From contig RQSC01000016.1 in assembly GCA_013416795.1 (NCBI GenBank), forward strand, positions 50,860 through 90,858: a stretch of 39,999 nt of DNA. The letters are read 5' to 3'. A model generated the notes under the pieces. The model saw nothing but the letters and a program-made list of their open reading frames with translations. It was not told where the DNA came from and searched no databases. The DNA comes from Prasinococcaceae sp. CCMP 1430 (lineage: Eukaryota; Prasinodermophyta; Palmophyllophyceae; Prasinococcales; Prasinococcaceae). Positions 9,287-19,456 of this stretch are shown piece after piece. Each line of letters starts with the position of its first letter. The stretch's first letter is position 1. The position numbers and the translations under genes are program-made.

Positions 9287-10100
9287 AGCCCGCGAAACCG
9301 CACGCCACGGAGTGTCACACCCTTGGCGTGGATGCGCCGCCCTCCGACTCCCTCTCCCTCTCCCTCTCTGCTCACCTCGTCGCCAGCGCTGGAAAACTCG
9401 CTCGAGGGGCGGCGGCACCGCTCCGCCGCGAGAGCGGCCGCCACACGCGAGCGCAGGCGCGAGGGTGAACGGGCGGGGGCGCGCGAGAGGGGGCCGCCCC
9501 GGCGGCGACGCCGCCCGGGTTCGATGAATTGTACTTTACACGTTGAGGACGCCGCCCTTCCTCGCCGCGCCGCCGCCTGCACCTGCGGATGTTGGCGCTG
9601 CTCAGACAGCGCAAACCAAACAAAAAAAATCATCAGAACGCATTTGCGTGTGCCTTTTCCAAGAAACAGTTTAAAACCCATTGAGAAACGACGGAAACGT
9701 ACCCAATATGGCGGAATTCCGAGCGGACGAGCGAGCGAGCGAGGCGAGCGGGGCGCCGACAGGTGGTGTGCCGCCGCCCGCAGCGCCCGAGGCCACACAG
9801 CGCGCGCGGGGCGCGGGGGGAGTGGCGGCGGAGGAGGAGGCGCGTGGGGGAGTGGAGAGGGCCAAGGCGGAGGGGAGGGGGAATAGAGCACGGGCGGGAA
9901 CCCGCGCCGCCCAGCTGTGCAGCGGCGTTCCGCGCGAGGCGAGATTGCGTCGCACGGAAGGGGCCGGGGTGGGGCAGGGACTGAGAGGGACACGGGGGAG
10001 GGGGGCAGGGCTACCGCGGATGGCGCACGGCGCGAGCGATGCTCGCGTGTAGGGCGCGAACCTCGGCTCCGCGAGGGCGCGCTCGCGGGTGCGCGACGCC
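9287..10100. promoter_or_regulatory. Divergent promoter spacer, Sec3 / Cys-repeat lectin
   Basis: An 814-bp spacer. The middle (9600-9720) is markedly less GC-rich, with A-runs, GTTTAAAACCCATTG near 9670 and AACGTACCCAATATGGC near 9695. The AAACCC core matches GGGTTT elements of other spacers on the opposite strand. The flanks are GC-rich, with GA-rich low complexity at 9830-9900. No gene is supported; the ORFs here are random GC-rich frames. Confidence 0.5.
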
Positions 10101-13100
10101 ATGCGCTCGCGGGCGGCATCGCGGACACGCGCGCTCGCACTTGCGCTCGTGGCCGCGCTGCCGGCCCTGCTGCCGCTGTGGCCGAGGGATTCGCCGGCGC
10201 TCCTTGTCGCACACGCGGCCAACGTGCCCATCTTGACGTCAACTGGCAGCGGCTTTGTCTATAACGACTTCGAGGACGATCCGAGCGTGGCAGCTGTCGG
10301 GCTGGGCCTCGTCTTCGCCGGCGATGCGGCCTACTACTCGCGACGCTTGGACGCGTGCGGCGTCTGCTCCGGCGACAACTCCACATGCGAGGGCTGTGAT
10401 GGCGTGCCGCTCAGCGGCGCGGTATATGACGCTTGCGGCGATTGCCTGCTCCCGCGGGACAAGGCGTTTAACACCAGCTGCGCGGACTGCGCAGGCGAGC
10501 CTAATGGGCCGCTCCGCATCGACCTGTGCGGCGAGTGTCACGAACCCGCCGATGCGACGGTGTTCTCCATGTCCTGCGCGGGCTGCGATGGCGTCGCAAA
10601 CAGCGGCAAGACCAACGATGACTGTGGCGTGTGCGACGGAGATGCATTCGCGGGGACTGGGCGGTCGTACAGAGGGCACCCAGACGATGAGCTCCCATAC
10701 AAGTGCCTCGACTGCGCCGATGTGCCCCACGGTCACAATTACGTGGACCTGTGCTGCGGCTGCGTGAGCGAAACGCAGGCGGGCGATCGACCGATGGGCG
10801 ACATCGCACCCGAGCCACCGCCTGCGCATGCGCACGCGCTGGCGCTTTTCAGGCACGCGGCAGAGCTGCTCGCCAACGCGACAGCGCTCGAGAGCACGTG
10901 GCGCGCGCACCATGATGCCACCCTCGGTTACGATGGAGAGGAACCCAACAGCTACGCCACACTCCCCTTGGTCGAAGCTTACACTGCTGCCCGCGAGGCG
11001 TTCGAATCGGCTTGGGGCGTGGTCTACTCGGACGAAGCCGACGATAACTCGACGTGCTATGCGGAGGCCTTTGTGCTCCTCAATTCTACTGAGCCCCCTC
11101 GCGACATCTGCGGTGTGTGTGGAGGGGACAACGCGACCTGCCTGGGTTGCGACGGCTTGCCGCTACCGTATGGCGAGGGGCTGATGGTGGACGACTGCGG
11201 GGTCTGCGGCGGGGAGAATGGCGCCCTCGACGATTGTGGCGTATGCTTCGGAGGTAACAGCACATGTCGTGGGTGCGATGGCATGCCCAACTCGGGGATG
11301 CTTATTGATGCGTGTGGCCAATGTCTGGATCCACGAGATCCCACATTCGATTCGTCCTGTGCGGGTTGCGACGGCGTCCCAAACTCGGGCGCTGTCATTG
11401 ACGACTGCGGTGTCTGCGCAGTGCCTGGCACCGACGCATTCAACGCGGGCTGTACGGGCTGTGACGGCGTGGCACACAGTGGGCTGGTATACGATGCCTG
11501 CTGCGAGTGCGGAGGGAACGCCACTGTGGACTCCGAGTGCTACACCCTCATCCTGGAAGAACAGGAACGACAGCTGAATTCTGTGATCCCGTGGACGGAC
11601 GCGCTAAATATCACGCGCAACCTCCCGCTGCTCCACGTGACCATGGGTGATCAGAGCGAGCCATCCAGCATACAGGGCCAGCCGTACGACGCCTGCGGCG
11701 TGTGCTTTGGTGATTCGCGCAGCTGCCTCGGATGCGACGGCGTGCCTGCCAGCAGTGCGCTGGTCGACGCGTGCGGTGTGTGCGCTGGAAATTGTTCCGC
11801 TTGCGTGCCGCGCTGCGCGGAGCAGGATTGCGTTTTCGTGGGGCCGGACGGTGCTGGTGAGGCCGCGTGCGAGATCTACGCGCCTCCCGTGCCGGAGCTC
11901 GCGGAACGCGAACGCAAAGACTGGGTTGTCGTCTTGTACAACCGTGAGTTCGGGCCGTTCTCAATCGAGGAGCTTGAAATCGGCGCGATCATGGCCGTGA
12001 ATCCAGTCAATAAGGAGCCTGTCATGCATTCGCTGACTCCTGAGACAATGGTTGGCCATCTCTATCGGGAGGAGCGCACCACCCAAGTGACATACGGCAA
12101 TGCCTCACAGCAGGCAAGCCAACCGCAGGCGTGGTCAAAGTTCTACGATTTGGACGCCAACCCGGTCGCTGAGGATGGTACGCGAATCGGGGGGAGACAG
12201 ACGGACCCCTCAACGTGCACGCTGCAGTGCCTCGAGTATGCGTGCAAAGTGCCCGAGTCTGAGTGGAGCGGTAGCACGTGCCCTGAGCTCGACTTCAGCA
12301 TTTCGCGCTGCGTCACGTCGGGGGCGGAGTGCATTATTGGCAATGGCCTCCGATGTGACGAGGTCAAATATTCTTGGCTCACTGCGGCGCAGCAGGCCGC
12401 CGTATGGGCCAGGCCGGAAATGAACCAGAATCCAGTCGAATGGTTTGACGGGGAGCGCTGCGGCCACCTCAGCGCGCTCGGTGGAGTGGGTGCGGCAGAA
12501 CTCGGCTGCGATGGCACGCTCACGTCTCCCTGCTCTGACCGCTGGCTTGAAGACATTGTGGAGAATGTGGTGACTATCACGCAAATAGAAACGCATCTGT
12601 ATCACGGTGGCTATCTGCCCATGAGTGTGATGCCGGGCCTGGAGCGTGTTGTGTACGACGCGTGCACTGGCGCATCTTCGCGTGCGGGCGTCCACGAGCT
12701 GCATGGCAAGCGCACGGGTATCAACGATTTGGGCTTGCTCACGCTTGCTCCAAATCTGACCGCGTTCGGCGGGGCGCTGGCTATGGGTGCACATGACATG
12801 GACTGGAACCCCGATGAACGGTACATTTACGACGTGGTTGAGACCTGGCACGACCTTTCGTGCACGTGTAGCGCTACATGGGTGTTCAAGGACAGCGAGC
12901 CCATTCCGCCGACGTGTCCGCGCGCATGGCGCTCCTGGGAAGAATGGGAGGACTACGACAACGTGTTCGTGGCGGACAACCGCCGGTACGAGTACAGTGC
13001 GGTGCGCTCGCTGTCGAGAGGCTCCTGGAAGGTCTCAGGCGGCTGGTGGGCGAAGGATGTCGGGGGCGGTGCTGTTTCGAAGCGCGGTGCGTTTCGCATT

Positions 13101-14207
13101 GGCTCGCACGGCTCGCTCGCGGTGCACACGGTGGACACGCTCCCCACGCACTCATGGCCTGCCGAGGGCACGTACACGTCGCTCGCGCACGAGCATGTCG
13201 CGTCACCACCACGTGGTCCTGTCAACCCATACGACCTGGACGAATACGGCGACGAAAGTGACGCTGGGGGGTTCGGGAAGGACGGCCACAGTGGCACGGG
13301 AGTTGCCACGGTGGGTCGATCATACACGACGCTGAGACCCTTTACAGAAGTTGGGCTGCCGCCGGGCGCTTGCTATCGCGCGGCACGGGTGGTGCCGGCG
13401 GCAGCACACGCTTCGGGAGCGCTGTGGTACCCACAGCAGCAAAGCGTGGCACAGGGCTTCGAATTTGTGGTCAGATTTCAGGCGGTGGACCGCGCGCGCG
13501 CTTGCCGCGACGTCAGTACGCTTTCACGCTCAATGTCGCTCGAAATTCGCACGGGGTTGCACCGCACGTGCGAGCACGCCGGTGCGGATGGCCTCGCACT
13601 CGTGATTTCTGGGGACGACTCTGGCTTCAAAAACAACGCGCCAGGGGCGCTGGGGGAGGGCGGGCCAGGACTCGGGTATGCCGGCCTCATATCAACTCTT
13701 GCTGTTGAGCTCGACTCCTGGGCCAATGCAGAGCTTGGTGAGCCGCCAGGTGAGCACATTGCTGTGCACGCGTCCAACGCGGGCGAGGCAGTGTCTGCGC
13801 GCCACGCACACAGGCTGGGCGCGGCGGTGCTCGGCAGTGGTGTGCATGCGCGCGCAGGGAGCTCGCGGACGAGCATCTCTGCGGACGGGCACGTGCACAC
13901 TGTGCGCGTGGTATACCGCCCCGCCGGGAGAAACGGCTTCGGTAGCTCCGGACCAGACCTCGTCGCAGCGCTTGAAAGCGGCGCATACGATGCGCGCGAG
14001 CTCTCTGAGCACTTTGTGGCCGGCGGCGAGGCGGGCAGCCTCGAAGTTTTCCTCGATGATGCACCTGGGCCGCAGCTGCGCGTCCCGCTGAGCTTGGCGG
14101 CAGTGCTGGGAGCGGATCGCTCGCGTGCGTGGGTGGGAGTCACGGCCGCCACCGGCGAGAGATGGCAGGCCATTGACGTCTTTTCGATGCAGTTTGATTC
14201 GTTTTGA
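10101..14207 (+). CDS. Secreted Cys-repeat protein with C-terminal L-type lectin-like domain
   Basis: A 1368-residue protein from ATG 10101. A signal peptide is visible: a basic start then ALALALVAALPALLPL, with likely cleavage near residue 39. Residues about 75-600 carry repeated CGVCxGDNSTCxGCDGxPxSG-type modules; at least seven GCDG cores can be counted. Such short disulfide-rich repeats are known from large extracellular protist proteins and resemble the CGVCGGDN motif of ADAMTS proteins. Around residue 610 a segment with WVVVLYNREFGPFSIEEL resembles a GYF_2-like module, which is tentative. The last 260 residues look like an L-type (legume/ConA-like) lectin: GADGLALVI, STLAVELDSWAN, a G-H-V-H-T-V-R-V-V-Y strand, LEVFLDD, and AWVGVTAATG near the end. 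No C-terminal membrane anchor is seen, so secretion or cell-surface/scale association is inferred. No intron is evident over 4.1 kb. Confidence 0.8.
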   Translation: MRSRAASRTRALALALVAALPALLPLWPRDSPALLVAHAANVPILTSTGSGFVYNDFEDDPSVAAVGLGLVFAGDAAYYSRRLDACGVCSGDNSTCEGCDGVPLSGAVYDACGDCLLPRDKAFNTSCADCAGEPNGPLRIDLCGECHEPADATVFSMSCAGCDGVANSGKTNDDCGVCDGDAFAGTGRSYRGHPDDELPYKCLDCADVPHGHNYVDLCCGCVSETQAGDRPMGDIAPEPPPAHAHALALFRHAAELLANATALESTWRAHHDATLGYDGEEPNSYATLPLVEAYTAAREAFESAWGVVYSDEADDNSTCYAEAFVLLNSTEPPRDICGVCGGDNATCLGCDGLPLPYGEGLMVDDCGVCGGENGALDDCGVCFGGNSTCRGCDGMPNSGMLIDACGQCLDPRDPTFDSSCAGCDGVPNSGAVIDDCGVCAVPGTDAFNAGCTGCDGVAHSGLVYDACCECGGNATVDSECYTLILEEQERQLNSVIPWTDALNITRNLPLLHVTMGDQSEPSSIQGQPYDACGVCFGDSRSCLGCDGVPASSALVDACGVCAGNCSACVPRCAEQDCVFVGPDGAGEAACEIYAPPVPELAERERKDWVVVLYNREFGPFSIEELEIGAIMAVNPVNKEPVMHSLTPETMVGHLYREERTTQVTYGNASQQASQPQAWSKFYDLDANPVAEDGTRIGGRQTDPSTCTLQCLEYACKVPESEWSGSTCPELDFSISRCVTSGAECIIGNGLRCDEVKYSWLTAAQQAAVWARPEMNQNPVEWFDGERCGHLSALGGVGAAELGCDGTLTSPCSDRWLEDIVENVVTITQIETHLYHGGYLPMSVMPGLERVVYDACTGASSRAGVHELHGKRTGINDLGLLTLAPNLTAFGGALAMGAHDMDWNPDERYIYDVVETWHDLSCTCSATWVFKDSEPIPPTCPRAWRSWEEWEDYDNVFVADNRRYEYSAVRSLSRGSWKVSGGWWAKDVGGGAVSKRGAFRIGSHGSLAVHTVDTLPTHSWPAEGTYTSLAHEHVASPPRGPVNPYDLDEYGDESDAGGFGKDGHSGTGVATVGRSYTTLRPFTEVGLPPGACYRAARVVPAAAHASGALWYPQQQSVAQGFEFVVRFQAVDRARACRDVSTLSRSMSLEIRTGLHRTCEHAGADGLALVISGDDSGFKNNAPGALGEGGPGLGYAGLISTLAVELDSWANAELGEPPGEHIAVHASNAGEAVSARHAHRLGAAVLGSGVHARAGSSRTSISADGHVHTVRVVYRPAGRNGFGSSGPDLVAALESGAYDARELSEHFVAGGEAGSLEVFLDDAPGPQLRVPLSLAAVLGADRSRAWVGVTAATGERWQAIDVFSMQFDSF

Positions 14208-14241
14208 CCAATTCGATTGTAAATCATGTGTAGTACGTACT

Positions 14242-16660
14242 CTACTTGTCGACGAAGCGGTAGAGCACGCCTTGCCTGCGGCCGTGTTTGCTTTGCGCCA
14301 TCACCTGTGCGATGCATCGTTCTTTGTACTTCTCCCATCGTAGCGCTTTCCGGTAGGCGGCCGAAAGCTCGGAACGCCCCAAGTACGCTTTGCGTGCGCC
14401 TAGAGCGCTCGGGTGTGAGATACTTGAGTTCACATCAGTGCCAGCGCGCAGGCTCTCCTCCATGCGCACGAGCACCGAGGGCGCCCGCGTAGCGATGTCC
14501 ACTCGGCTGAGCGCTAGTACTTCGCAGGCGCAGGCACTGATTACAGAGGCGGTGCGTGGGGTGTTGTTCACGACTCCGACCTCTCCGAAGATGGCACCCG
14601 GGCCAAGCGTCCCTGCCTCAAAGAATCTCCGTGCTGTCCCGCGTTTGACGCTGGGCGCTGTTACTATCACTTTGAGCTCGCCCTGCGGTGACACTTGTTG
14701 TCAGGCACATGCTCGTGGCACACGCATCATGCATATCATACTGGCGAAGAGCGCATTTCGACCCTACGCTACAATGGATGGCTTCGCGCCTTTCAGTCCC
14801 ACGCACAGGCATTGCACACCACTGCGCGCCTCTGACCTTTCGCACAACGTAGAGCACGTCAGAAGGTTGTCCCTGTGCGAAGAGCACGCGCCGAGGTGCA
14901 AGCTTGCGCGTCTGCGCAATTTCTGCCACACTTTCGAGCTGAGCGCGATTGCAGTGCTTGAAAGCTTGCGCGTTTCTCAAGAGATCTGCGCGAGAGGCTG
15001 GCATATTTGACGACCGCAGCAGCGCAGCGACCGCACAGGTACGTGTGCCGCGGGGAGACGCAGCGCGAGAAATCGGCGGCATCGTACATCAGAACGACGT
15101 GAGCACATGCGCGTGCGGCGGCGACGATCAATCAGAAGACGCGACGTCATGATGTCCACAAGCCGCACAAGCGTTGCTGCTCGTGCTCGTCGTGCGCACA
15201 CGCGCACTATCATGCACCCTCTTGGGGCGACACGCATCAGTGAGGGATTTGCGAGACGCACCAATTTCGAGCCTCTGTGATCGAACAAGCATGCGCTCGT
15301 AGTCGTGCCTTTCGATGGCAACTAACAACAGCGGAGCCTCGCTCGTTGCTGAGACTGTCGCGGCGCGCTTGCGTCGGGCGTCATCGTTCGCCATGAGAGC
15401 CAGCTCACCGAAAGAGTCGCCAGGGCCTAAAGTGCACGCGATGAAGTGCCTCGGAACGAGGGTGTCTGTGTGTGGTCTATGCTCGGTATCCGTGCGCCCC
15501 TCAGAATTAGTCGCCCCCCTAGAACTGCCGGTGTCCCCAGTGTCAATACTGGGGAAAGTTTGAGGTGTACGTGGACGCACTAACCGAATGTGGGGGTTTT
15601 GCGACACGATGCTCACGCGTGCGCGCCCACTGAGCACAACGTAAAAGGTTGTGCCCTCATCGCCTGCCTCAAATACATTGCGACCCTGAGGAACGCTCAC
15701 CAGCGACGCAACATCGCACAACTCCCTGGTGACAGCAGGCGCGAGCTTCTGGAAGAACAACACGCTCGACAAATGATTGAAGATGAGTATACGCTCATGC
15801 GTACTGCGCTCGCAGCCCGAGCGTGACAGCGCTGCCAGCAGCGCGGGGTCGGGGAGCTCATCGCCGCGGTCACGAAGACGAGAAATGCAAGCGTAATCTG
15901 GGTTGTGCTCGTGAGGGCATGATGCGCGCGCGAAACTCTGCGACTGAGGCTGCTGGCGGCCGTCCGCGTGAGCGGTCACTTCTTCTGTCGCCAAAAATCG
16001 CAAGGATCCCCTTCGACGACGCTGCGTCGTTCGATCGTGCGCCCTCTTTCGCCAACCCGCACGCATTCGCGCTCCACAAGAGGGAGTTGCGATCTCGTTC
16101 CTGGCGCGCGCGCCTGGCACATTGATGGCCAGCTCGTCAATGTCGGCGAGCGTGTGTCCTTTGGCGGGACTTCTGTCGACTGCGGTAGTGTCGAAAGTGC
16201 CTCCGATGCGGAGGGGCCTTGCGCGCGCGCGGCAACTGCGCGCGGCGTGCTGGGTGACCTCGCCGAGACCAACCCTCAACTCGAGCGCCGCGTGGGCATT
16301 GGCTTCCACCTCTTGCACGAGCCTTGACGCTTCGTGTGCCGCGTGCAAGGACATTCGAGTCACGAGCTGACCCTGCGTGAGCCCACCAGCCGGCGAGATA
16401 TCTGCCGCCACTTCAGCTGCGATGGCAACGCTATCGGCGGTGCGCACATGTGCAGCGGCGGCGGCAGCGACCTCCAGCGCATCCACCACTGAATGGCGGC
16501 GGGCGGCGCGCGCGGCGAGCGCCAGCTGTGATCCACGCAAGCTCAGGCGCTTGAAGTGGCCCGCGCGCGCGGGCGAGGACACGTTAGCATCCAAGGCGTC
16601 GCCACCGGCGCTCAGATTCTCATTGGCGGGAGCGCGATGCCCCTGCGCAGGCACGTGCAT
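14242..16660 (-). CDS. Tandem cyclic-nucleotide-binding protein, PKA regulatory-subunit-like (3 exons)
   Basis: Exons 16660-15262, 14985-14837 and 14682-14242 give 662 residues. Intron 1 (15261-14986, GTGCGT...CGCGCAG, phase 1) joins RLEI to DLLRNAQAF. Intron 2 (14836-14683, GTCAGA...ACCGCAG, phase 0) joins VVRK to GELKVIV, rebuilding an unbroken second cNMP domain. Both domains keep the phosphate-binding cassette: FGELALM...RAATV in the first and FGEVGVVNNTPRTASV in the second, so nucleotide binding is likely. Upstream, RRRRGSL resembles the inhibitor site of PKA regulatory subunits, and RRHSV is a second candidate. No kinase domain follows. The first domain contains an extra stretch of about 45 residues between strands. 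No N-terminal dimerisation/docking domain is recognised. ATG 16660 is the first plausible Met, and the frame is open to 16840. The stop is 34 bp from the convergent lectin gene. Confidence 0.8.
14683..14836 (-). other. Intron 2 of the cNMP-binding gene
   Basis: A 154-nt phase-0 intron bounded by GTCAGA and ACCGCAG. Its removal fuses two half-domains into one continuous cyclic-nucleotide-binding fold, which is strong evidence for splicing. Confidence 0.85.
14986..15261 (-). other. Intron 1 of the cNMP-binding gene
   Basis: A 276-nt phase-1 intron starting GTGCGTCTC and ending CCTCTCGCGCAG. It separates the two cyclic-nucleotide-binding domains. Confidence 0.8.
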
Positions 16661-17267
16661 ATCTGTTCCCCAGGCGTTTCCCGCGACGAGCGCCTGAGGC
16701 GCCGCGCAGCATGCGCGCCCCCGTGCCCCTGGATCCGTGCCCGGGCGCCAGCCCCCCACCCCACCCCACTCCACCCCACGGTCCCCACCCCACCCCCCTT
16801 GCGCGCCCCGCCCGGAGCCCTCCGCCGCACGCACGCCCAACTACGCCCCTCCCCCCGCGCCCCTACGCAGCCCAGCGCGCGCGGTGTGGCGTTTGCGCCA
16901 CTCCAGTCAAGTCCAGACCTCCCCCCCCCTCCCAACCTGCCCATCGCTCCAGACGCGAGAAGGACCGCGCCGCGCGCGCCCCTTCGTCGCTCCTGGCGCG
17001 CGCCCCTTCCGCTCGGCTATTTTGTCGCAGCCTTTTTTTGCGCGGATGCGTTTTGATGGCGGCGAGCGCTCGTATTTTCCTTTTCATTTTCGGCTTTTCC
17101 GACCTCATGCGCTCTCGCAGCGAGGCGCCCGTCTGTGCGTGCGTGCGCGCGGACGGCGCCTCGCGACGGGCGCGGGCGCCTCGCGCAGGCCGCTCATGGG
17201 TGACACGGGAGCGACGCAGGCTCGTGTCGAAGCCATGGCAGAAGCGATGAAGATATTATTGCCGTTA
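16661..17267. promoter_or_regulatory. Spacer upstream of the cNMP gene
   Basis: A 607-bp spacer between the cNMP gene start and the stop of the PPR-SMR gene, both on the minus strand. It has C-rich tracts (16745-16940) and a T-rich patch at 17025-17100 with cattttcggcttttccgacctc. These may be the cNMP promoter. No coding region is supported; long frames across it are by-products of GC richness. Confidence 0.4.
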
Positions 17268-19129
17268 TTACAAATCGGCGGCCTCGGCCGTGTCCACGCC
17301 CTGCCCCCGCCGTCGCAGCGCGCTGTCCAGCGCGCGCTGTGCCTCCTCCGAGCCGACCCAGTTGAGGAGAGCATCCCTGCGAAAGAGAAGCGATCCCGGG
17401 CGAGGCCCCAGCGAGTACGTGTGCCGCGTGGCCCCGAGCTCCTCGAGCATGGCCTTGACTTTGCGCTCAACCGTGGCGAAGCCCTCATAAGTGCCTACCC
17501 CTTTGCCATGGATGACACCGACCGTTGTCACCTCTGCGAGCAGTCCGTCCTCCTCGATGGCACGCGGGAGCTCGTCGCGCAACCAGCCCAGCAGGCGTGC
17601 CTGCGCGCCCGCGACCGAGCAACTATGCAGGTCGAGCATCAGTGTGCGCTGATTGTCCGTCCAGCGCGTCTCACGCTTGAGCACGCCCGCGGACGGGCTT
17701 CCCTCTGTCGCGAGCTTGGCGGTGAGCGCCACTGCGTCAGCACGCCTGCCGCTGGCCCACAGTGCATCCACCAGCAGACCATGCGTCACCCGATCGGGGT
17801 GCACACCCTCGTCGCGCATGCGGCGCAGTACCGACTGCGCGCCGGTCGCGTCGCCAGCCTTGGCGTAGGCGTTCAGCAGCGAGTTGAAGTTCCCGGCCTT
17901 CTTGGGCAAGCCCGAGGCCGCGAAGTCCTCCCACACGCGCTCAGCGCGCGTGGTGTCGCCGGCAATCGCACAGGCCTTGAGGAGCGCAGTGTACGCGTAG
18001 TCATTGACGATAGGCACGTTGGCATCGGCGCGCAGCTCTTCGAAGGCCGCAAAGGCGCCCTCCACATCGCCGCCGCGTGCGTGGGCGTTGATGAGCACGC
18101 AGTAGTGCGCGATCGCGGGGGGCACGGTGCCACGCGACACCATCGCATCGAACATTGCGCGCGCGCCCTCGGGCTCGCGCGCGCGCGCGGCCGCGTGCAT
18201 CGCAGTCACGTAGCTCTTCTCGTCGGGCGCAATACCCGTGCTCGCGAGCATGGCCTCCAACGTGCCCATCGCCCCAGCGGGGTCACGCGCGTCCGCGTGG
18301 CACCCGAGCAGTTCGTTGTAGTCTTCAATGCGCGGCTCGAAGCCCGCGCTCGCCATGGCGACGAGCACGCGCTTGGCGCCCTGCACGCCGCCGCCGTTGT
18401 CCAACCGTGAGGACCTCGGCGCCTTCTCCTGCACATCCGCGCCGTCCCCACCATCCCCACCATGGTTGCCATCGAGCGACTGCCGGCCTGCCACGCGGCC
18501 CTTCGGGCGTGCGCGCGCTGCGGCGGCTACGGCGTCGCGGCGGCACACGTGCAGCAGTGCGGTGTAGTGCATGCGGCGAGCCTCAAAGAGCGCGCCCTCG
18601 AGCTCGCCGTCCTCACCCTCGCTCGCGCTCGTGGCCACCTCGAGGAAGGTGGCGGCATGCGCGGGCGGCAGCAGCTGCAGCAAGTAGGCGCCGTGCGAAG
18701 GCGTCCACTCCCAGCCAGCACCCTCCGCGCGCAGCGTCGCCCTTGCGACGCGTGCGCGCGGCGCTGCCGTGCGCAGTGCGTCGGCGAGCGCACCGAGAAA
18801 GGCTCGTGCCTCAGGCGGCTGGTTGGCGGCGAACGCGATGTGCGGCACCGCGCGCACCGCGCCCACGCGCTGCTGCCGGCGACGCAGGCCCTGCGGTGCC
18901 CGTCGACCTGCGCGCCCCCCTTCGCGCCGCGCGAACGACTCGTAGCGCGTCGGGTCGCCCACACCCGCGCCGGCGTAGCTGTTCGTCGGCCCACGGTGCC
19001 TGTAGCCGCCCGCTGCGAAGCCGCGCGCGGCGGCCACTGCAACAACAACGCCGCCTGGGCGCGCTCGTTCGCCGCCATGGGCATCATCAGAGCGCGTGTG
19101 CCGCGCGCGCAGCGGCGCTCTGGTCTCAT
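17268..19129 (-). CDS. Pentatricopeptide repeat protein with C-terminal SMR domain (5' end unresolved)
   Basis: Organellar RNA-binding family. On the minus strand at least five PPR motifs are readable between about 18580 and 17700, for example a helix pair starting VNDYAYTALLKACAIAGDT and another with NFNSLLNAYAKAGDATGAQ. A small MutS-related (SMR) domain follows, with LDLHSCSVAGAQARLLGWL and, further on, VIHGKG in place of the more usual GxG motif. The frame is open and coding-like up to about 19060 but has no in-frame Met upstream of the first PPR. In the next frame, ATG 19129 starts an Arg-rich, transit-peptide-like stretch (MRPERRCARGTRALMMPMA) that runs into the same region. One frame change near 19040 would join them, by a missed splice or an indel. 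I therefore give 19129 as a provisional start. Plastid or mitochondrial targeting is inferred. Confidence 0.75.
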
Positions 19130-19456
19130 CCGGGCCCCCTGCCCCACTCTCTGGGCGCGCACCCGTCCCTGCGCGCCCCCAGCCACTCGGCCGCTCGCCC
19201 GGCCAGGCAGGCTCCGGGTTCCTTGCTGCCGGCCGTTGGCGACGCTTCGCTCGGCGTGCGCTCCGCTGTGGGCGACGGCGCGGTGCCGGTCCCGCCGCCG
19301 CGCGCACCGCTGCTCGTCGCGGCGACGCCGAGCGTCTTCGATCGTGCCGTGTGTGTGTGTCACGGGATTTTACCAGAGTGTGTGTGTGTCTGGCTAGTAC
19401 TAGGCTAGAGAGAGCTAGAGCTAGTGGTCCTACAAGTCGCTTGCTGGGCGTGCCTG
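19130..19456. promoter_or_regulatory. Spacer upstream of the PPR-SMR gene
   Basis: About 330 bp between the provisional PPR-SMR start and the stop of the Cys-rich gene. It contains two short GT/CA runs (about 19348-19362 and 19378-19390) and a ctag-rich stretch with repeated ctagag at 19394-19424. No coding potential is clear. If the PPR gene has an upstream exon, it would lie here. Confidence 0.4.

Noticed and set aside
7803-9527. 574-codon open frame antisense to Sec3
   Set aside because: Ser/Ala/Pro/Arg-rich shadow typical of the third-codon GC bias of the Sec3 gene on the other strand; no domain pattern.
9061-10386. 441-codon minus-strand frame across the Sec3/lectin spacer
   Set aside because: Low-complexity Arg/Pro/Ser sequence overlapping two supported genes and their promoter; no start context or motif.
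16737-18410. 557-codon plus-strand frame over the PPR-SMR gene
   Set aside because: Arg/Ala/His-rich antisense shadow; the PPR and SMR motifs on the minus strand are clear.
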